Translations under genes and position numbers: made by a program
Source of the DNA: Hallerella sp963629575
GTDB taxonomy: Bacteria > Fibrobacterota > Fibrobacteria > Fibrobacterales > Fibrobacteraceae
NCBI GenBank assembly: GCA_963629575.1
Contig: CAVGIM010000014.1
Span: 1-53,173, forward strand
Length of the DNA: 53,173 nucleotides
Direction of reading: 5' to 3'
Notes under the pieces: model-generated
Seen by the model: the letters and a program-made list of their open reading frames with translations, nothing else
What the model was told of the DNA's origin: nothing
Database searches by the model: none
Shown here: positions 7,920 through 15,623 of the stretch, one piece after another
How the letters are laid out: each line of letters starts with the position of its first letter
Position numbering within the stretch: the stretch's first letter is position 1

Positions 7920-9449
7920 ATGCCTACGAAAGACGAGCAGAAGATAAAGGAACTGGAATTACTTTATCGGGTAAGCCAGATTCTTGACGAAAACATGGAC
8001 ATGCGCAATGTCCTGCGTCCGGTAATGGATACGCTTGGCGATTACATGGGATTTCAACATGCGACGGTTACCCTGTACAACCGCCAGACAGGGGAAATCT
8101 CCATCGAACTCGCCACGGGCCTTTCGCCAACTCAGACGAAAAAGGGCCGCTACAAGGTCGGCGAAGGAATCACGGGAAAAGTCGTGGAAACAGGAAAGCC
8201 GATTGTCGTCCCAGACGTTACCAAGGATCCGAACTTCCTGGACCGTACCGGTCGCGGAAAGATTTCGGGCAAGGCCTTTATCTGCGTGCCGATTTCGATT
8301 GAAAAGGAAGTTGTCGGGGCGCTGAGCGTCGATGAATTCAATTCGTCGAAGGACCAGCTAGACGAAGATCTTCGCCTGCTCGAAATTATCGCGATGATGA
8401 TCGCTTCGGCGGTCAAGCTTCGCCGTCAGGCCGAAGAGGAAACCGAAATCCTCCTTGCGGAAAACGAACGCCTCCGAACGGAACTCAAGGATCGTTTTCG
8501 TCCGTCGAACATCATCGGAAATTCTCGCGAAATGCAGGTCGTTTTCGACCAGATAGCGAAGGTCGCGAAAAGCCCTTCGACCGTGCTGATTCTAGGCGAG
8601 ACGGGAACGGGAAAGGAACTGGTCGCTCAAGCGATTCATTACAATTCCGACCGGGCGAATGGTCCCTTTGTGCGCGTCCATTGCGCCGCTCTTCCCGAAA
8701 ATATCATCGAAAGCGAATTGTTCGGACACGAAAAGGGAGCCTTTACCGGGGCGATTTCCGAACACAAGGGACGCTTCGAAATGGCGGATGGCGGAACGAT
8801 CTTCCTGGATGAAATCGGCGAAATATCGGCGACTCTCCAGGTGAAGCTTCTCCGCGTTTTGCAGGAACACGAATTCGAACGGGTCGGTGGCAACAAGACG
8901 ATTCATGTAAACATTCGCGTCATCGCGGCGACGAACAAGAACTTGCTCCAGATGGTCCACGAAGGAAAGTTCCGCGAGGACCTTTACTACCGCCTGCACA
9001 TTTTCCCGATTTACGTGCCGCCTCTCCGCAAGCGGAAAAGCGACATCGTTCTCTTGGCGGACTATTTTCTGGAACGCTACAGCAAGATGCTTGGCAAGGA
9101 TGTGCGACGTCTTTCTACCGGGACGATTGACATGCTGATGAGCTATCACTGGGCGGGGAACGTTCGCGAACTCGAAAATTGCATCGAACGTGCCGTTCTT
9201 GTCGCCGAGGGAAATGTCATCTATCCGCACCATTTGCCGCCGACTCTCCAGACCGCCGAATCGACGGGGGCGCCTGTCCGCGGAGATCTCAAGAGCATGG
9301 TCGAAACCTACGAACGCGATATTATCTGTGACGCTCTCAAGAGCGCCAAGGGAAAGGTCGCTCCCGCAGCCCGGGCGCTTGCCACGACGCAACGGATTCT
9401 AGGCTACAAGATCAAGATGCTCGGCATCAACCCGAAGCGCTTTGTCTAG
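7920..9449 (+). CDS. NifA-type sigma-54-dependent activator with GAF domain
   Basis: This bacterial enhancer-binding protein (509 residues) should activate sigma-54 promoters. An N-terminal GAF sensor occupies about residues 15-165, followed by a short charged helix. The AAA+ domain has Walker A GETGTGKE at 226-233, the sigma-54-contacting GAFTGA at 273-278 and Walker B IFLDE ending at 298. A Fis-type helix-turn-helix closes the protein (APAARALATTQRILGYKI). There is no receiver domain, so this is the NifA/FhlA/NorR layout rather than NtrC. It sits 13 bases after gltD with a GAGGA ribosome binding site, so it is probably co-transcribed and may control nitrogen assimilation. The GAF ligand cannot be read from the sequence. 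I did not find nif genes here, so I give no gene symbol. Confidence 0.88.
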   Translation: MPTKDEQKIKELELLYRVSQILDENMDMRNVLRPVMDTLGDYMGFQHATVTLYNRQTGEISIELATGLSPTQTKKGRYKVGEGITGKVVETGKPIVVPDVTKDPNFLDRTGRGKISGKAFICVPISIEKEVVGALSVDEFNSSKDQLDEDLRLLEIIAMMIASAVKLRRQAEEETEILLAENERLRTELKDRFRPSNIIGNSREMQVVFDQIAKVAKSPSTVLILGETGTGKELVAQAIHYNSDRANGPFVRVHCAALPENIIESELFGHEKGAFTGAISEHKGRFEMADGGTIFLDEIGEISATLQVKLLRVLQEHEFERVGGNKTIHVNIRVIAATNKNLLQMVHEGKFREDLYYRLHIFPIYVPPLRKRKSDIVLLADYFLERYSKMLGKDVRRLSTGTIDMLMSYHWAGNVRELENCIERAVLVAEGNVIYPHHLPPTLQTAESTGAPVRGDLKSMVETYERDIICDALKSAKGKVAPAARALATTQRILGYKIKMLGINPKRFV

Positions 9450-9483
9450 CGACTTTATCGCCGGACACGTGCCTGCCGGTTTC

Positions 9484-9512
9484 AAAAAAAGGAGGTCCGC
9501 CTTCGGACCTCC
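9484..9512 (-). terminator. intrinsic terminator of the HIRAN-protein gene
   Basis: A perfect 9-bp stem (GGAGGTCCG / CGGACCTCC, 9491-9499 and 9504-9512) has a 4-base loop. Read on the minus strand it is followed by seven T, so it terminates transcription coming from the minus-strand gene ending at 9617. The plus-strand side has no T-run, so it is at best weak for the regulator gene on the left. Confidence 0.8.
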
Positions 9513-9531
9513 CTTGCTCCCCTCAATTTCG

Positions 9532-9561
9532 CTTGGTCTCGCTCAAGTTTTCTTGACCAAG
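9532..9561. other. second hairpin with alternative pairings
   Basis: Arms CTTGGTC (9532-9538) and GACCAAG (9555-9561) can pair, and inside them TCAAG-TTTT-CTTGA (9543-9556) offers a competing stem. It lies between the terminator and the palindrome at 9602. No T-run follows on either side, so the role is unknown. Confidence 0.35.
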
Positions 9562-9601
9562 GCAATTCCTGATGGTTCCCTCTTGTCAATATAGATCTGG
9601 G

Positions 9602-9622
9602 TTTTGACAAATTTTGTCAAAA
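9602..9622. repeat. palindromic repeat copy 1 (TTTTGACA-N5-TGTCAAAA)
   Basis: The arms are 8 bp and perfect. The right arm contains the stop codon of the minus-strand gene 9617-10615. Copy 2 at 10677-10697 matches at 19 of 21 positions in the same orientation, so the two copies bracket that gene exactly. Confidence 0.6.
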
Positions 9623-10615
9623 CGATATTCGGGTGACGATTCCGTCTTCGGCGCTGTTTCCAACGGAAAGGCTCATTCGCGCGAGCTTTGCCGCATAGGA
9701 ATACTTTTTGGGAAAAGCCTTCCGGAGAATTTCCGCTCCTGTTGCCCGGATATACCCAGCCTTGGTCTTTCCGCCATTTCCGAAGAGTCTTCCCCGAACG
9801 CTTTCGATGGAAACGCCGATGGCGTTCGGGTCGTACGGGTTGTAAGGCTCCGCTTGTACCGAGACTTTGATACTTGCATAGAACTGCGCCTTTCGATGGC
9901 GCACAAGGGATGTTCCCTCCAAAATATCCTTTCCGATGGCATCGTTCAGGGTATTTTGCAAAAGGTCCGTGTCGGGATCCCAGGCGTGATGGTTTGCGCC
10001 GACGGTTCCGATGGTAAAATCGCCGTGACCGAGCGTCTTGAAGTAGCGCACGAACATTTCTTCGGAACTTTCCTTTCCGGGATCGGGCGAGAGGGCCTTG
10101 TATGCCGCGTCAAAGAGAATTTGCGCCGTATCGCCGTCTTTTGGATACCTGACTCCGGAATGGTACATGTGTTCGAAACCTTCCGAGTTCGAAAATCTTC
10201 CGTGCAGCCAGGCAAAAAGCGCAAGCGGTGCTACGGGACGCAAAATGTAGAGCGTCAGAGGGAGAAACTGGGAAAAGACCTTTGCGCGTCGGTTCAAAAG
10301 TTCGGCGACGAGAAATCCGTCGTTCTGTTCCACGGCGAGAAGAATCGCGCCGATATGCGTCAGATAGGCGTAGAAGCTTGCATCGTCCATGCAGACCGTT
10401 TCCCTGTAAAGAACGCGGATGTCCGCCTGGAGTTCCAAAGGCAGATATTCATACCGGGTCGGCGAAAAGTATTGGCTACTTTCCATTTCCAGGTATTCGG
10501 AAAGCTCCGGATTTTCGACTTTTCCCGAAAAGTCGAGTGTTCCCGTTTCGCTCTGGGAAAAGGCGTAGAAGCGTTCTTCGCCTTGACCGTGGATGCCAAT
10601 CAGAATGTTTTCCAT
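9617..10615 (-). CDS. uncharacterised protein with C-terminal HIRAN-like domain
   Basis: The 332-residue soluble protein has no recognisable N-terminal domain. From about residue 245 it has a HIRAN-like module: VSVQAEPYNPYDPNAIGV, then GYI and an alanine-rich helix, matching the EPxNPYDPNAI...GYI pattern of HIRAN domains. HIRAN domains bind DNA ends or single-stranded 3' ends (for example in HLTF) and also occur alone in bacteria, so a DNA-repair or DNA-binding role is plausible but not shown. The middle includes a DNHHAWDPDT-like segment (GANHHAWDPD) that I cannot assign. The gene is alone on the minus strand, flanked by two palindromes, and ends in a strong terminator. The GGAG-like ribosome binding site (AAAGGAGAC before the ATG) supports the start. 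Confidence 0.7.
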   Translation of the reverse strand: MENILIGIHGQGEERFYAFSQSETGTLDFSGKVENPELSEYLEMESSQYFSPTRYEYLPLELQADIRVLYRETVCMDDASFYAYLTHIGAILLAVEQNDGFLVAELLNRRAKVFSQFLPLTLYILRPVAPLALFAWLHGRFSNSEGFEHMYHSGVRYPKDGDTAQILFDAAYKALSPDPGKESSEEMFVRYFKTLGHGDFTIGTVGANHHAWDPDTDLLQNTLNDAIGKDILEGTSLVRHRKAQFYASIKVSVQAEPYNPYDPNAIGVSIESVRGRLFGNGGKTKAGYIRATGAEILRKAFPKKYSYAAKLARMSLSVGNSAEDGIVTRISF

Positions 10616-10676
10616 GTCGTCTCCTTTGGCGCGTTTGGGTGCCCTTGTCAGGTTACAACATAAAGATACTTCACTG

Positions 10677-10697
10677 TTTTGACAGATTTTGTCAAAT
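10677..10697. repeat. palindromic repeat copy 2 (TTTTGACA-N5-TGTCAAAT)
   Basis: Nearly identical to copy 1 at 9602-9622. It lies 62 bases upstream of the start of the HIRAN-protein gene, where an operator or promoter would be expected; read on the minus strand it contains a TTGACA that could serve as a -35 box, but no well-spaced -10 box follows. Confidence 0.6.
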
Positions 10698-10737
10698 GAC
10701 AGAATCTTTGGAATTTTCTGAAACTTGATAAAGTCGG

Positions 10738-10767
10738 AAAAATCGCCCGATGCGGATTCTTTCGGGC
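10738..10767 (-). terminator. intrinsic terminator of the P-type ATPase gene
   Basis: GCCCGA (10745-10750) pairs with TCGGGC (10762-10767), and the minus strand continues into five T at 10742-10738. It follows the ATPase stop codon at 10774 by a few bases. Confidence 0.65.
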
Positions 10768-10773
10768 AATACG

Positions 10774-12867
10774 CTACTTTTTGAGCAAGGGCTGTGCTGC
10801 CTTGGCGCTGAAGAGGATCGTGGAAAGGTTGTGAAAAAGCGCCGCCGTGGCGGGCGGTAAAAGACCAAAAAGCCCGCTGAACATCAGCGCGGTATTCACC
10901 ACGACGATGCTCATATTGTTCGTGTCGATTTTTTTCATCAGGCGCGTTCCCATCGTCCGGATCTTCACAAGGCCTTCGAGTCCATCGTTGGCAGAGAGCA
11001 CGATGTCGGCGGTTTCTCCGGTGATCGCTGCGCTGTCTCCCATTGCGATTCCCGCGTCCGCAGTCGCGAGTGCCGGCGCATCGTTGATGCCGTCGCCGAT
11101 CATGATGACCTTGTGGCCGGACTTTTTTTGCTTCGAAATGTAGGCGACCTTGTCTTCGGGTAGCGCTCGGGAAATGTAATGGTCGATTCCTGTCCGGGAG
11201 GCTGCGGTCCTTGCCGCTCCTTCGTCATCCCCGGTAATCATCGTGCAGTTGACAATTCCGCTCCTGTGCAGCGTGTCGATGATTTCCCTTGCGTTTTCGC
11301 GCACCGGGTCCGTAATGGCGAGAATGCCGAGAAGCCTGCCCTTTTCCGCGAGATACAGCAGGGACTCTCCGCGTTCGAGCGCTTCCTTTTGAATTTTTTC
11401 TATTCCGGCGGGAACTTTCACCTTTTCGTCTTCAAAGATAAAGTGCTTGCTTCCGATGAGAAGCTTTTTTCCGTTGAGCGTTGTCGCGATGCCGTGCGCA
11501 ATCACGTATTCGACCTTGGCGTGGTCCTCGGGATGCCGGAGCCTCTTCTCGTTGGATGCCTGGACGATCGCTTTCGCGACGGGGTGCGCAAAATGTTCTT
11601 CGAGGCAGGCCGCGACGCGGAGGACATCGTTTTCCGAAAGTCCCTGGAACGGGATGATGCGCGAAAGCCTGGGGGTTGCGGCGGTCAAGGTCCCCGTCTT
11701 GTCGAAGACGACCGTATCCGCGTTTGCGGCATCTTCAAGGAACTTTCCGCCTTTCACGAGAATGCCGTTCTGTGCCGCTTCGCGCATGGCACTGAGAATC
11801 GCGATCGGCGCGGCGAGCTTCATCGCGCACGAATAATCGACCATCAGCGTCGCGAGCGTCTTGGTGATGTTGCGCGTTACGAGGAATGTTCCAAGAGCAA
11901 GGAGAAAGTTGTATTTGACGAGCTGGTCCGCGAGCTTTTCGGAGCGGATTTGCGAAGAAACCTTGTATTGCTGCGAGGAATCGATCATCGAAAGGATGTT
12001 CTGGACCTTTGTCTGGCTGCCGATGACGCGTACCTTGACGAAAAGTTCGCCTTCCGTGACGACTGTCCCTGCAAATACCGTTGCCAAAACCTGTTTTTCG
12101 ACGGGAAGAGGCTCGCCGGTAATCGTCGATTGATCGACCATGGCTTCGCCGCGAACGACCTCTCCGTCCGCGGGAATCATTCCTCCTGTGCGGACGGCAA
12201 TCGTGTCACCCGGCTTGATCTCGTACAAGTGAACGGTCTTTTCGGACTTTCCCTGTACCAGCTGGACTTTGTCGTTTTCGGAAAGAATCGTGTTTGCCAG
12301 GTTTCTGTAGGATTCCTTCTTGGTGAAATCTTCGATGGTCTCGCCGACGGAAAGCATAAAGTTGATGTTTGCTGCGGTGGGCAAATCTCCGGTTACGACG
12401 GACATTGTAATCGCTGTCGCATCGAGCACTTCGGCGCGGAACGGGTTTCCGGAGGAGAGTGCCTTGACGCCTTTCCAGATTCGGGGGACCAGGTCCACAA
12501 TTCGGAGCACAAGGCAAATCTGCGGGGGCAAGAACTTTTTTGCGTAGTGCATCGCCGCCATTTGGAAGAGAACGCTTGGCAGGCTGGCTTGCTTTTTCGG
12601 AATTTCCACCGAAGCGAGCATTTCCTCGTCGTCTAGATATTTGGAAGTCATCGCCTTGAAAAGCGCGAGAATTTCCCTTTCTGTCAGCTCTTGCGGGTTG
12701 TAGTATATAAGGAATGCCGCGGTAATCGTATTTACCGTGACCTGCAAGACGTTATCCTGGACAGATAGCAGTTCCTTGGCGAGTGCCGCCTGTCGCGGCG
12801 TGATTTCCGTCTTGTCGTATCCAACCCGGATGCGCCCAGGCAAAGAATGTTTGATGAAGAATTGCAT
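10774..12867 (-). CDS. P1B-like heavy-metal P-type ATPase with an SCA motif
   Basis: The 697-residue protein has all the P-type ATPase marks: TGEP near 250-253, phosphorylated Asp389 in DKTGTLT, HPVAKA, MITGDDEGAA and GDGINDAPAL. An N-terminal region (1-75, SLPGRIRVGY...) resembles a metal-associated HMA_2 fold but has no CxxC. The transmembrane metal motif, normally CPC, is YSCAMKL with Ser346-Cys347-Ala348, so the substrate is probably not Cu+ and the protein is unlike the CPC ATPase at 48433. Mn, Fe or Zn are possible, and this cannot be decided from the sequence. It is the second gene of an operon with the small membrane protein 30 bases upstream. A terminator follows. Confidence 0.88.
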   Translation of the reverse strand: MQFFIKHSLPGRIRVGYDKTEITPRQAALAKELLSVQDNVLQVTVNTITAAFLIYYNPQELTEREILALFKAMTSKYLDDEEMLASVEIPKKQASLPSVLFQMAAMHYAKKFLPPQICLVLRIVDLVPRIWKGVKALSSGNPFRAEVLDATAITMSVVTGDLPTAANINFMLSVGETIEDFTKKESYRNLANTILSENDKVQLVQGKSEKTVHLYEIKPGDTIAVRTGGMIPADGEVVRGEAMVDQSTITGEPLPVEKQVLATVFAGTVVTEGELFVKVRVIGSQTKVQNILSMIDSSQQYKVSSQIRSEKLADQLVKYNFLLALGTFLVTRNITKTLATLMVDYSCAMKLAAPIAILSAMREAAQNGILVKGGKFLEDAANADTVVFDKTGTLTAATPRLSRIIPFQGLSENDVLRVAACLEEHFAHPVAKAIVQASNEKRLRHPEDHAKVEYVIAHGIATTLNGKKLLIGSKHFIFEDEKVKVPAGIEKIQKEALERGESLLYLAEKGRLLGILAITDPVRENAREIIDTLHRSGIVNCTMITGDDEGAARTAASRTGIDHYISRALPEDKVAYISKQKKSGHKVIMIGDGINDAPALATADAGIAMGDSAAITGETADIVLSANDGLEGLVKIRTMGTRLMKKIDTNNMSIVVVNTALMFSGLFGLLPPATAALFHNLSTILFSAKAAQPLLKK

Positions 12868-12897
12868 GAATTCACCCGGTGTTGGAGACGGATTCCC

Positions 12898-13116
12898 TTA
12901 CTTCTTTGCGGGCTTTTTCTTCTGTTCCGCTTCGGCCGTCAGATCTTCGGCGTCTTCCTTGACTTCTTCGACGAACTGGGTCGCATCGCTCTTGAGCTTC
13001 AGTCCGGCGCTCATCATGCGCGCGCAGCTCTTGCGGAAGCAGCTTGTCTTCAACAGCTGGACTGTCGCTATTCCCGCCACGGCACCGAACAAAAACATTT
13101 TCATGTTGCTTTTCAT
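12898..13116 (-). CDS. small one-TM partner of the P-type ATPase (DUF6110/DUF1490-like)
   Basis: A 72-residue protein with one hydrophobic segment (residues 6-22, MFLFGAVAGIATVQLL) and then a charged helix (SAGLKLKSDATQFVEEVKED) and a Lys-rich tail. The layout, and the phrases resembling GLKxKDxVxxxVxxxxEDAEDIxAEA, recall small DUF6110/DUF1490-type proteins encoded next to metal ATPases. In mycobacteria the DUF1490 protein PacL1, beside ctpC, stabilises and assists its ATPase. Here two cysteines (26 and 31) follow the membrane segment, and there is no His/Asp-rich metal-binding tail. It is upstream of and presumably co-transcribed with the ATPase. The start has a GAGGT ribosome binding site 6 bases away. 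Confidence 0.7.
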   Translation of the reverse strand: MKSNMKMFLFGAVAGIATVQLLKTSCFRKSCARMMSAGLKLKSDATQFVEEVKEDAEDLTAEAEQKKKPAKK

Positions 13117-13152
13117 GGATTACCTCGTTGTTAAGCGATTTCTTTTTGAAAT

Positions 13153-13178
13153 CCCTGAAAAACTATAAATTTCCAGGG
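13153..13178 (-). promoter_or_regulatory. inverted repeat around a -10-like box upstream of the ATPase operon
   Basis: CCCTG (13153-13157) and CAGGG (13174-13178) flank a minus-strand TATAGT sequence. No good -35 box is present at the usual distance, which would fit an activated or repressed metal-responsive promoter. The evidence is only the symmetry and position. Confidence 0.3.
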
Positions 13179-13186
13179 GAAAAGGC

Positions 13187-13208
13187 GCCTTGTTAGACAA
13201 GGCTTTTT
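13187..13208. terminator. hairpin GCCTTG-N5-CAAGGC
   Basis: A 6-bp stem (13187-13192 and 13198-13203) is followed on the plus strand by five T. On the minus strand it is followed by GCGCCTTTTCC. It lies beyond the first flavodoxin terminator and may act as a backup stop. Confidence 0.4.
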
Positions 13209-13224
13209 CTTTTCCCGTTCCTCG

Positions 13225-13259
13225 AAAAAAGAAGACCGATAAAAAATACTTTTTACCGG
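13225..13259 (-). terminator. intrinsic terminator of the flavodoxin gene
   Basis: The minus strand reads a 10-bp stem with one mismatch (arms 13250-13259 and 13236-13245, loop of four) followed by TCTTCTTTTTT. It starts 25 bases after the flavodoxin stop codon. Confidence 0.65.
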
Positions 13260-13284
13260 CCTTCCAGGAGACAAACAGAAAGAT

Positions 13285-13707
13285 TTACTTGGCGAGGGCT
13301 TCTCCCAGCTTTTTGCAGTTTTCCAGGGCTTCGTCGCTCGGGGATTCTTCGGCGATGACGCTTTCCGCGGCCTGGACGGGCTTTCCGTCAAAGCAGTCCG
13401 CTTCCCAGGATTTCATCCATTCCCCTCCGCCCCAACCGTAAGATCCGAACAGGGCCACCTTCTTTCCGGAAAGCTTTTCCTTTAGGCTATTGTATAGCGG
13501 CGAAAACTCGGAATCCTCCAGTTCTTCGGAACCCATTGCCGGACATCCGAGCGCATAGGCGTCAAAGGCGTCTGCCGTGGAAAGATCGAATTCTCCACAG
13601 GGGAAAAGCTTCGCGTCGGCACCCGCGGCAACCGCGCCTTCGAAGACGCTTTTCGCCATCGTTTCCGTGTTGCCTGTACCGCTCCAGTAGATAACGGCTA
13701 CTTTCAT
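13285..13707 (-). CDS. flavodoxin
   Basis: A short-chain flavodoxin of 140 residues. It carries FMN and shuttles low-potential electrons, commonly replacing ferredoxin when iron is scarce. The FMN phosphate loop is YWSGTGNTE (residues 7-15). The segments YALGCPAMGSEELED and LFGSYGWGGGEWM match the loops that contact the flavin ring. The gene is monocistronic: it has its own promoter with two operator copies upstream and a terminator downstream. In anaerobes this type of flavodoxin also serves hydrogenase or pyruvate oxidoreductase; the partner cannot be told here. Confidence 0.93.
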   Translation of the reverse strand: MKVAVIYWSGTGNTETMAKSVFEGAVAAGADAKLFPCGEFDLSTADAFDAYALGCPAMGSEELEDSEFSPLYNSLKEKLSGKKVALFGSYGWGGGEWMKSWEADCFDGKPVQAAESVIAEESPSDEALENCKKLGEALAK

Positions 13708-13721
13708 CGTAAAGTCCTTTG

Positions 13722-13780
13722 TTAGTCAAAACTAATTTTGACGACAATATACATCAAAAGCGAATGTTAGTCAAGACTAA
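13722..13780 (-). promoter_or_regulatory. flavodoxin promoter with two TTAGTCAArACTAA operators
   Basis: On the minus strand TTGACT (13774-13769) and TATATT (13751-13746) are spaced 17 bases, a good sigma-70 promoter. Two 14-bp palindromes, TTAGTCAAGACTAA at 13767-13780 and TTAGTCAAAACTAA at 13722-13735, lie 45 bases apart. The first covers the -35 box, the second lies just after the transcription start. This arrangement is typical of repression. A DtxR/IdeR- or Fur-like iron repressor is the most natural candidate for a flavodoxin, but that is inference. Confidence 0.75.
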
Positions 13781-13821
13781 AATCAAAAAAATACGCCTGG
13801 ACAAATGCGAAAAGGACGGAG

Positions 13822-14601
13822 TTATCCCAGCGCGATATCGAGAGCCATCATCAGGCTGAAGCCGATGGCGAAAAATATCGTCCCGATGTTGGAGTGAGGC
13901 CCTTCGGCTGTCTCGGGAATCAGTTCCTCGACGACGACGTAGATCATGGCGCCCGCGGCAAAGCTCAGAAGATACGGCATGACGGGCGTGACAAACGATG
14001 CCGCCAGAATGGTCAGCGCTCCTCCGACCGGCTCGACAATGCCCGATAGAATCCCGTAGAAAAAGGCTTTTCGGGACCGAAACCCGGACGCTTTGAGCGG
14101 CATGGAGATGATGGCGCCTTCGGGAATGTTCTGGATAGCGATTCCGATGGAAAGCGCGAGGGCGCCGGCAAGCGTGATGGTGGAGTTTTCACCGAGAATT
14201 CCTCCGAAAACCGCGCCAACGGCCATTCCTTCGGGGATGTTATGCAGGGTGACGGCGAAAAGGAGCATTGTCGTGCGCTGCAAGCGTGAACGAGGACCTT
14301 CCGGTTCCTTGGCGTGCTGGTGCAAGTGCGGAACGAGATGGTCGAGCGCAAGCAGAAACAGAATTCCTATCCAGAAGCCGACAAGTGCCGGGATCACTGC
14401 CAGACGGCCCATCTCCCGAGACTGTTCGATGGCGGGAACGAGAAGACTCCAGATGGATGCCGCGACCATGACGCCTCCGGCGAATCCGGTCAGCATTCTT
14501 TCGACAGACCGCTTGAGCTTGTTTTTCAGAAAGAAGACAAACGCCGCTCCGATGGCGGTTCCGAGAAACGGAATGAGAAGTCCGGGCAAGAGAATGTCCA
14601 T
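13822..14601 (-). CDS. ZIP-family divalent metal transporter
   Basis: A 259-residue polytopic inner-membrane protein of the ZIP (ZupT/GufA-like) family, which imports Zn2+, Fe2+ or Mn2+. The two metal-binding helices carry HNIPEGMAVG (His120) and QNIPEGAIIS (Gln157, where many ZIPs have His), the classical TM4/TM5 pair. A histidine-containing loop HLVPHLHQH (about 88-96) precedes TM4. It is the last gene of a minus-strand group DUF1007-NicO-ZIP with a 32-base gap to NicO, which suggests a metal-uptake operon. ZIP proteins with NIPEG motifs and Gln in TM5 belong to the GufA branch; the substrate is not fixed by sequence. Confidence 0.9.
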   Translation of the reverse strand: MDILLPGLLIPFLGTAIGAAFVFFLKNKLKRSVERMLTGFAGGVMVAASIWSLLVPAIEQSREMGRLAVIPALVGFWIGILFLLALDHLVPHLHQHAKEPEGPRSRLQRTTMLLFAVTLHNIPEGMAVGAVFGGILGENSTITLAGALALSIGIAIQNIPEGAIISMPLKASGFRSRKAFFYGILSGIVEPVGGALTILAASFVTPVMPYLLSFAAGAMIYVVVEELIPETAEGPHSNIGTIFFAIGFSLMMALDIALG

Positions 14602-14633
14602 ATTCTCAATCTAGCAAAACGGGGCAAAAGATG

Positions 14634-15623
14634 CTAGCGAACATTCAGAATCAGGAAAACGCCTAGCAGGGAAATGCAAACACCGCAAAGCAGGGAAATC
14701 CCCGTGTTGATGTAGGATGCCTGTCGCTTTAGGTTTCCTATTCGGGATATGCTCCTGTCGATTCCACGGCGAATGGCGATAGCGCCGATTCCGAACGCCG
14801 TGTTGGTGACCGCCATGCCGATTCCGATGAAAGCCGCCCCACAGATGGCAAGCCCCGGAAGATCGTTCAACAGGCAGAAAAAGACGACAAGGGCAACTGC
14901 CGGGCAGGGGACGATTCCCGTGATGAAGGCAAGCCATAGGAGCTCTTTCCAGCTGGCGTCTTGCACGCTTTCGTCTTCCGAATGGCCCTTGACCGTTTCG
15001 CGGATTGAAATCGCGACGAGGAGAATCCCCGTGAGGATGATCAGCGCGTAGCTCGCCTTTTCGATGTTGATCCGGCTTGCTTCGAAAATGGGGAAGAGCG
15101 TTGCCTTGGCGATTCCATACAGGGCAAACAGCAGGATGACTGCGGAAAGCGTGTGGATGACCGTAATGGATGTCCCCAGGCCGACCCCTTGCAGGATTTT
15201 CCCCTTGCGGGCGATGAAGTAGCTTGCGACGATTGTCTTGCCGTGCCCCGGTCCGATGGCGTGAACCATCCCGTAGATGAAGCAGACGAGAAAAAACAGC
15301 CAAACGCTTTTTGTCTGTCCGCGTTTTAGGTTGTAAGCCTGTGCGGAAATTTTTTCACGGAGCGTCTTTTGCGAGGAAACGAGCCATTCCCACATGGCGT
15401 CGGAACCGATGAAGAAATAGCTTGATGTCGTCTTGATGTCGCTTGCCTTGACCGCCCGGGCTTTGCCTTCGCTGGAATCCTTGACGGGCTCCGTTTTGAC
15501 GATATCGCCTTTTCGAAAGTCGAATTTCTTTTGGCTGACACCGGCAAAAGTCAAGTGACACAGGCAAAAAAGGCAGACGACGAAAATCGGCAGAAACCTA
15601 TTCGGCTTTCTTGAATCGAACAT
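14634..15623 (-). CDS. NicO/RcnA-family metal transporter
   Basis: The 329-residue protein begins with a hydrophobic signal segment (10-27) and a periplasmic stretch, then about six membrane helices. The family signature HAIGPGHGKT starts at His121, and GIVPCPAVALVVFFCLL marks the second conserved helix. NicO proteins move Ni2+ or Co2+ (RcnA-type efflux), but members paired with a DUF1007 protein have been linked to zinc uptake. The start lies 26 bases inside the DUF1007 gene, so the two are translationally coupled. With the ZIP gene after it, a zinc or nickel homeostasis role is likely; direction of transport is uncertain. Confidence 0.88.
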   Translation of the reverse strand: MFDSRKPNRFLPIFVVCLFCLCHLTFAGVSQKKFDFRKGDIVKTEPVKDSSEGKARAVKASDIKTTSSYFFIGSDAMWEWLVSSQKTLREKISAQAYNLKRGQTKSVWLFFLVCFIYGMVHAIGPGHGKTIVASYFIARKGKILQGVGLGTSITVIHTLSAVILLFALYGIAKATLFPIFEASRINIEKASYALIILTGILLVAISIRETVKGHSEDESVQDASWKELLWLAFITGIVPCPAVALVVFFCLLNDLPGLAICGAAFIGIGMAVTNTAFGIGAIAIRRGIDRSISRIGNLKRQASYINTGISLLCGVCISLLGVFLILNVR

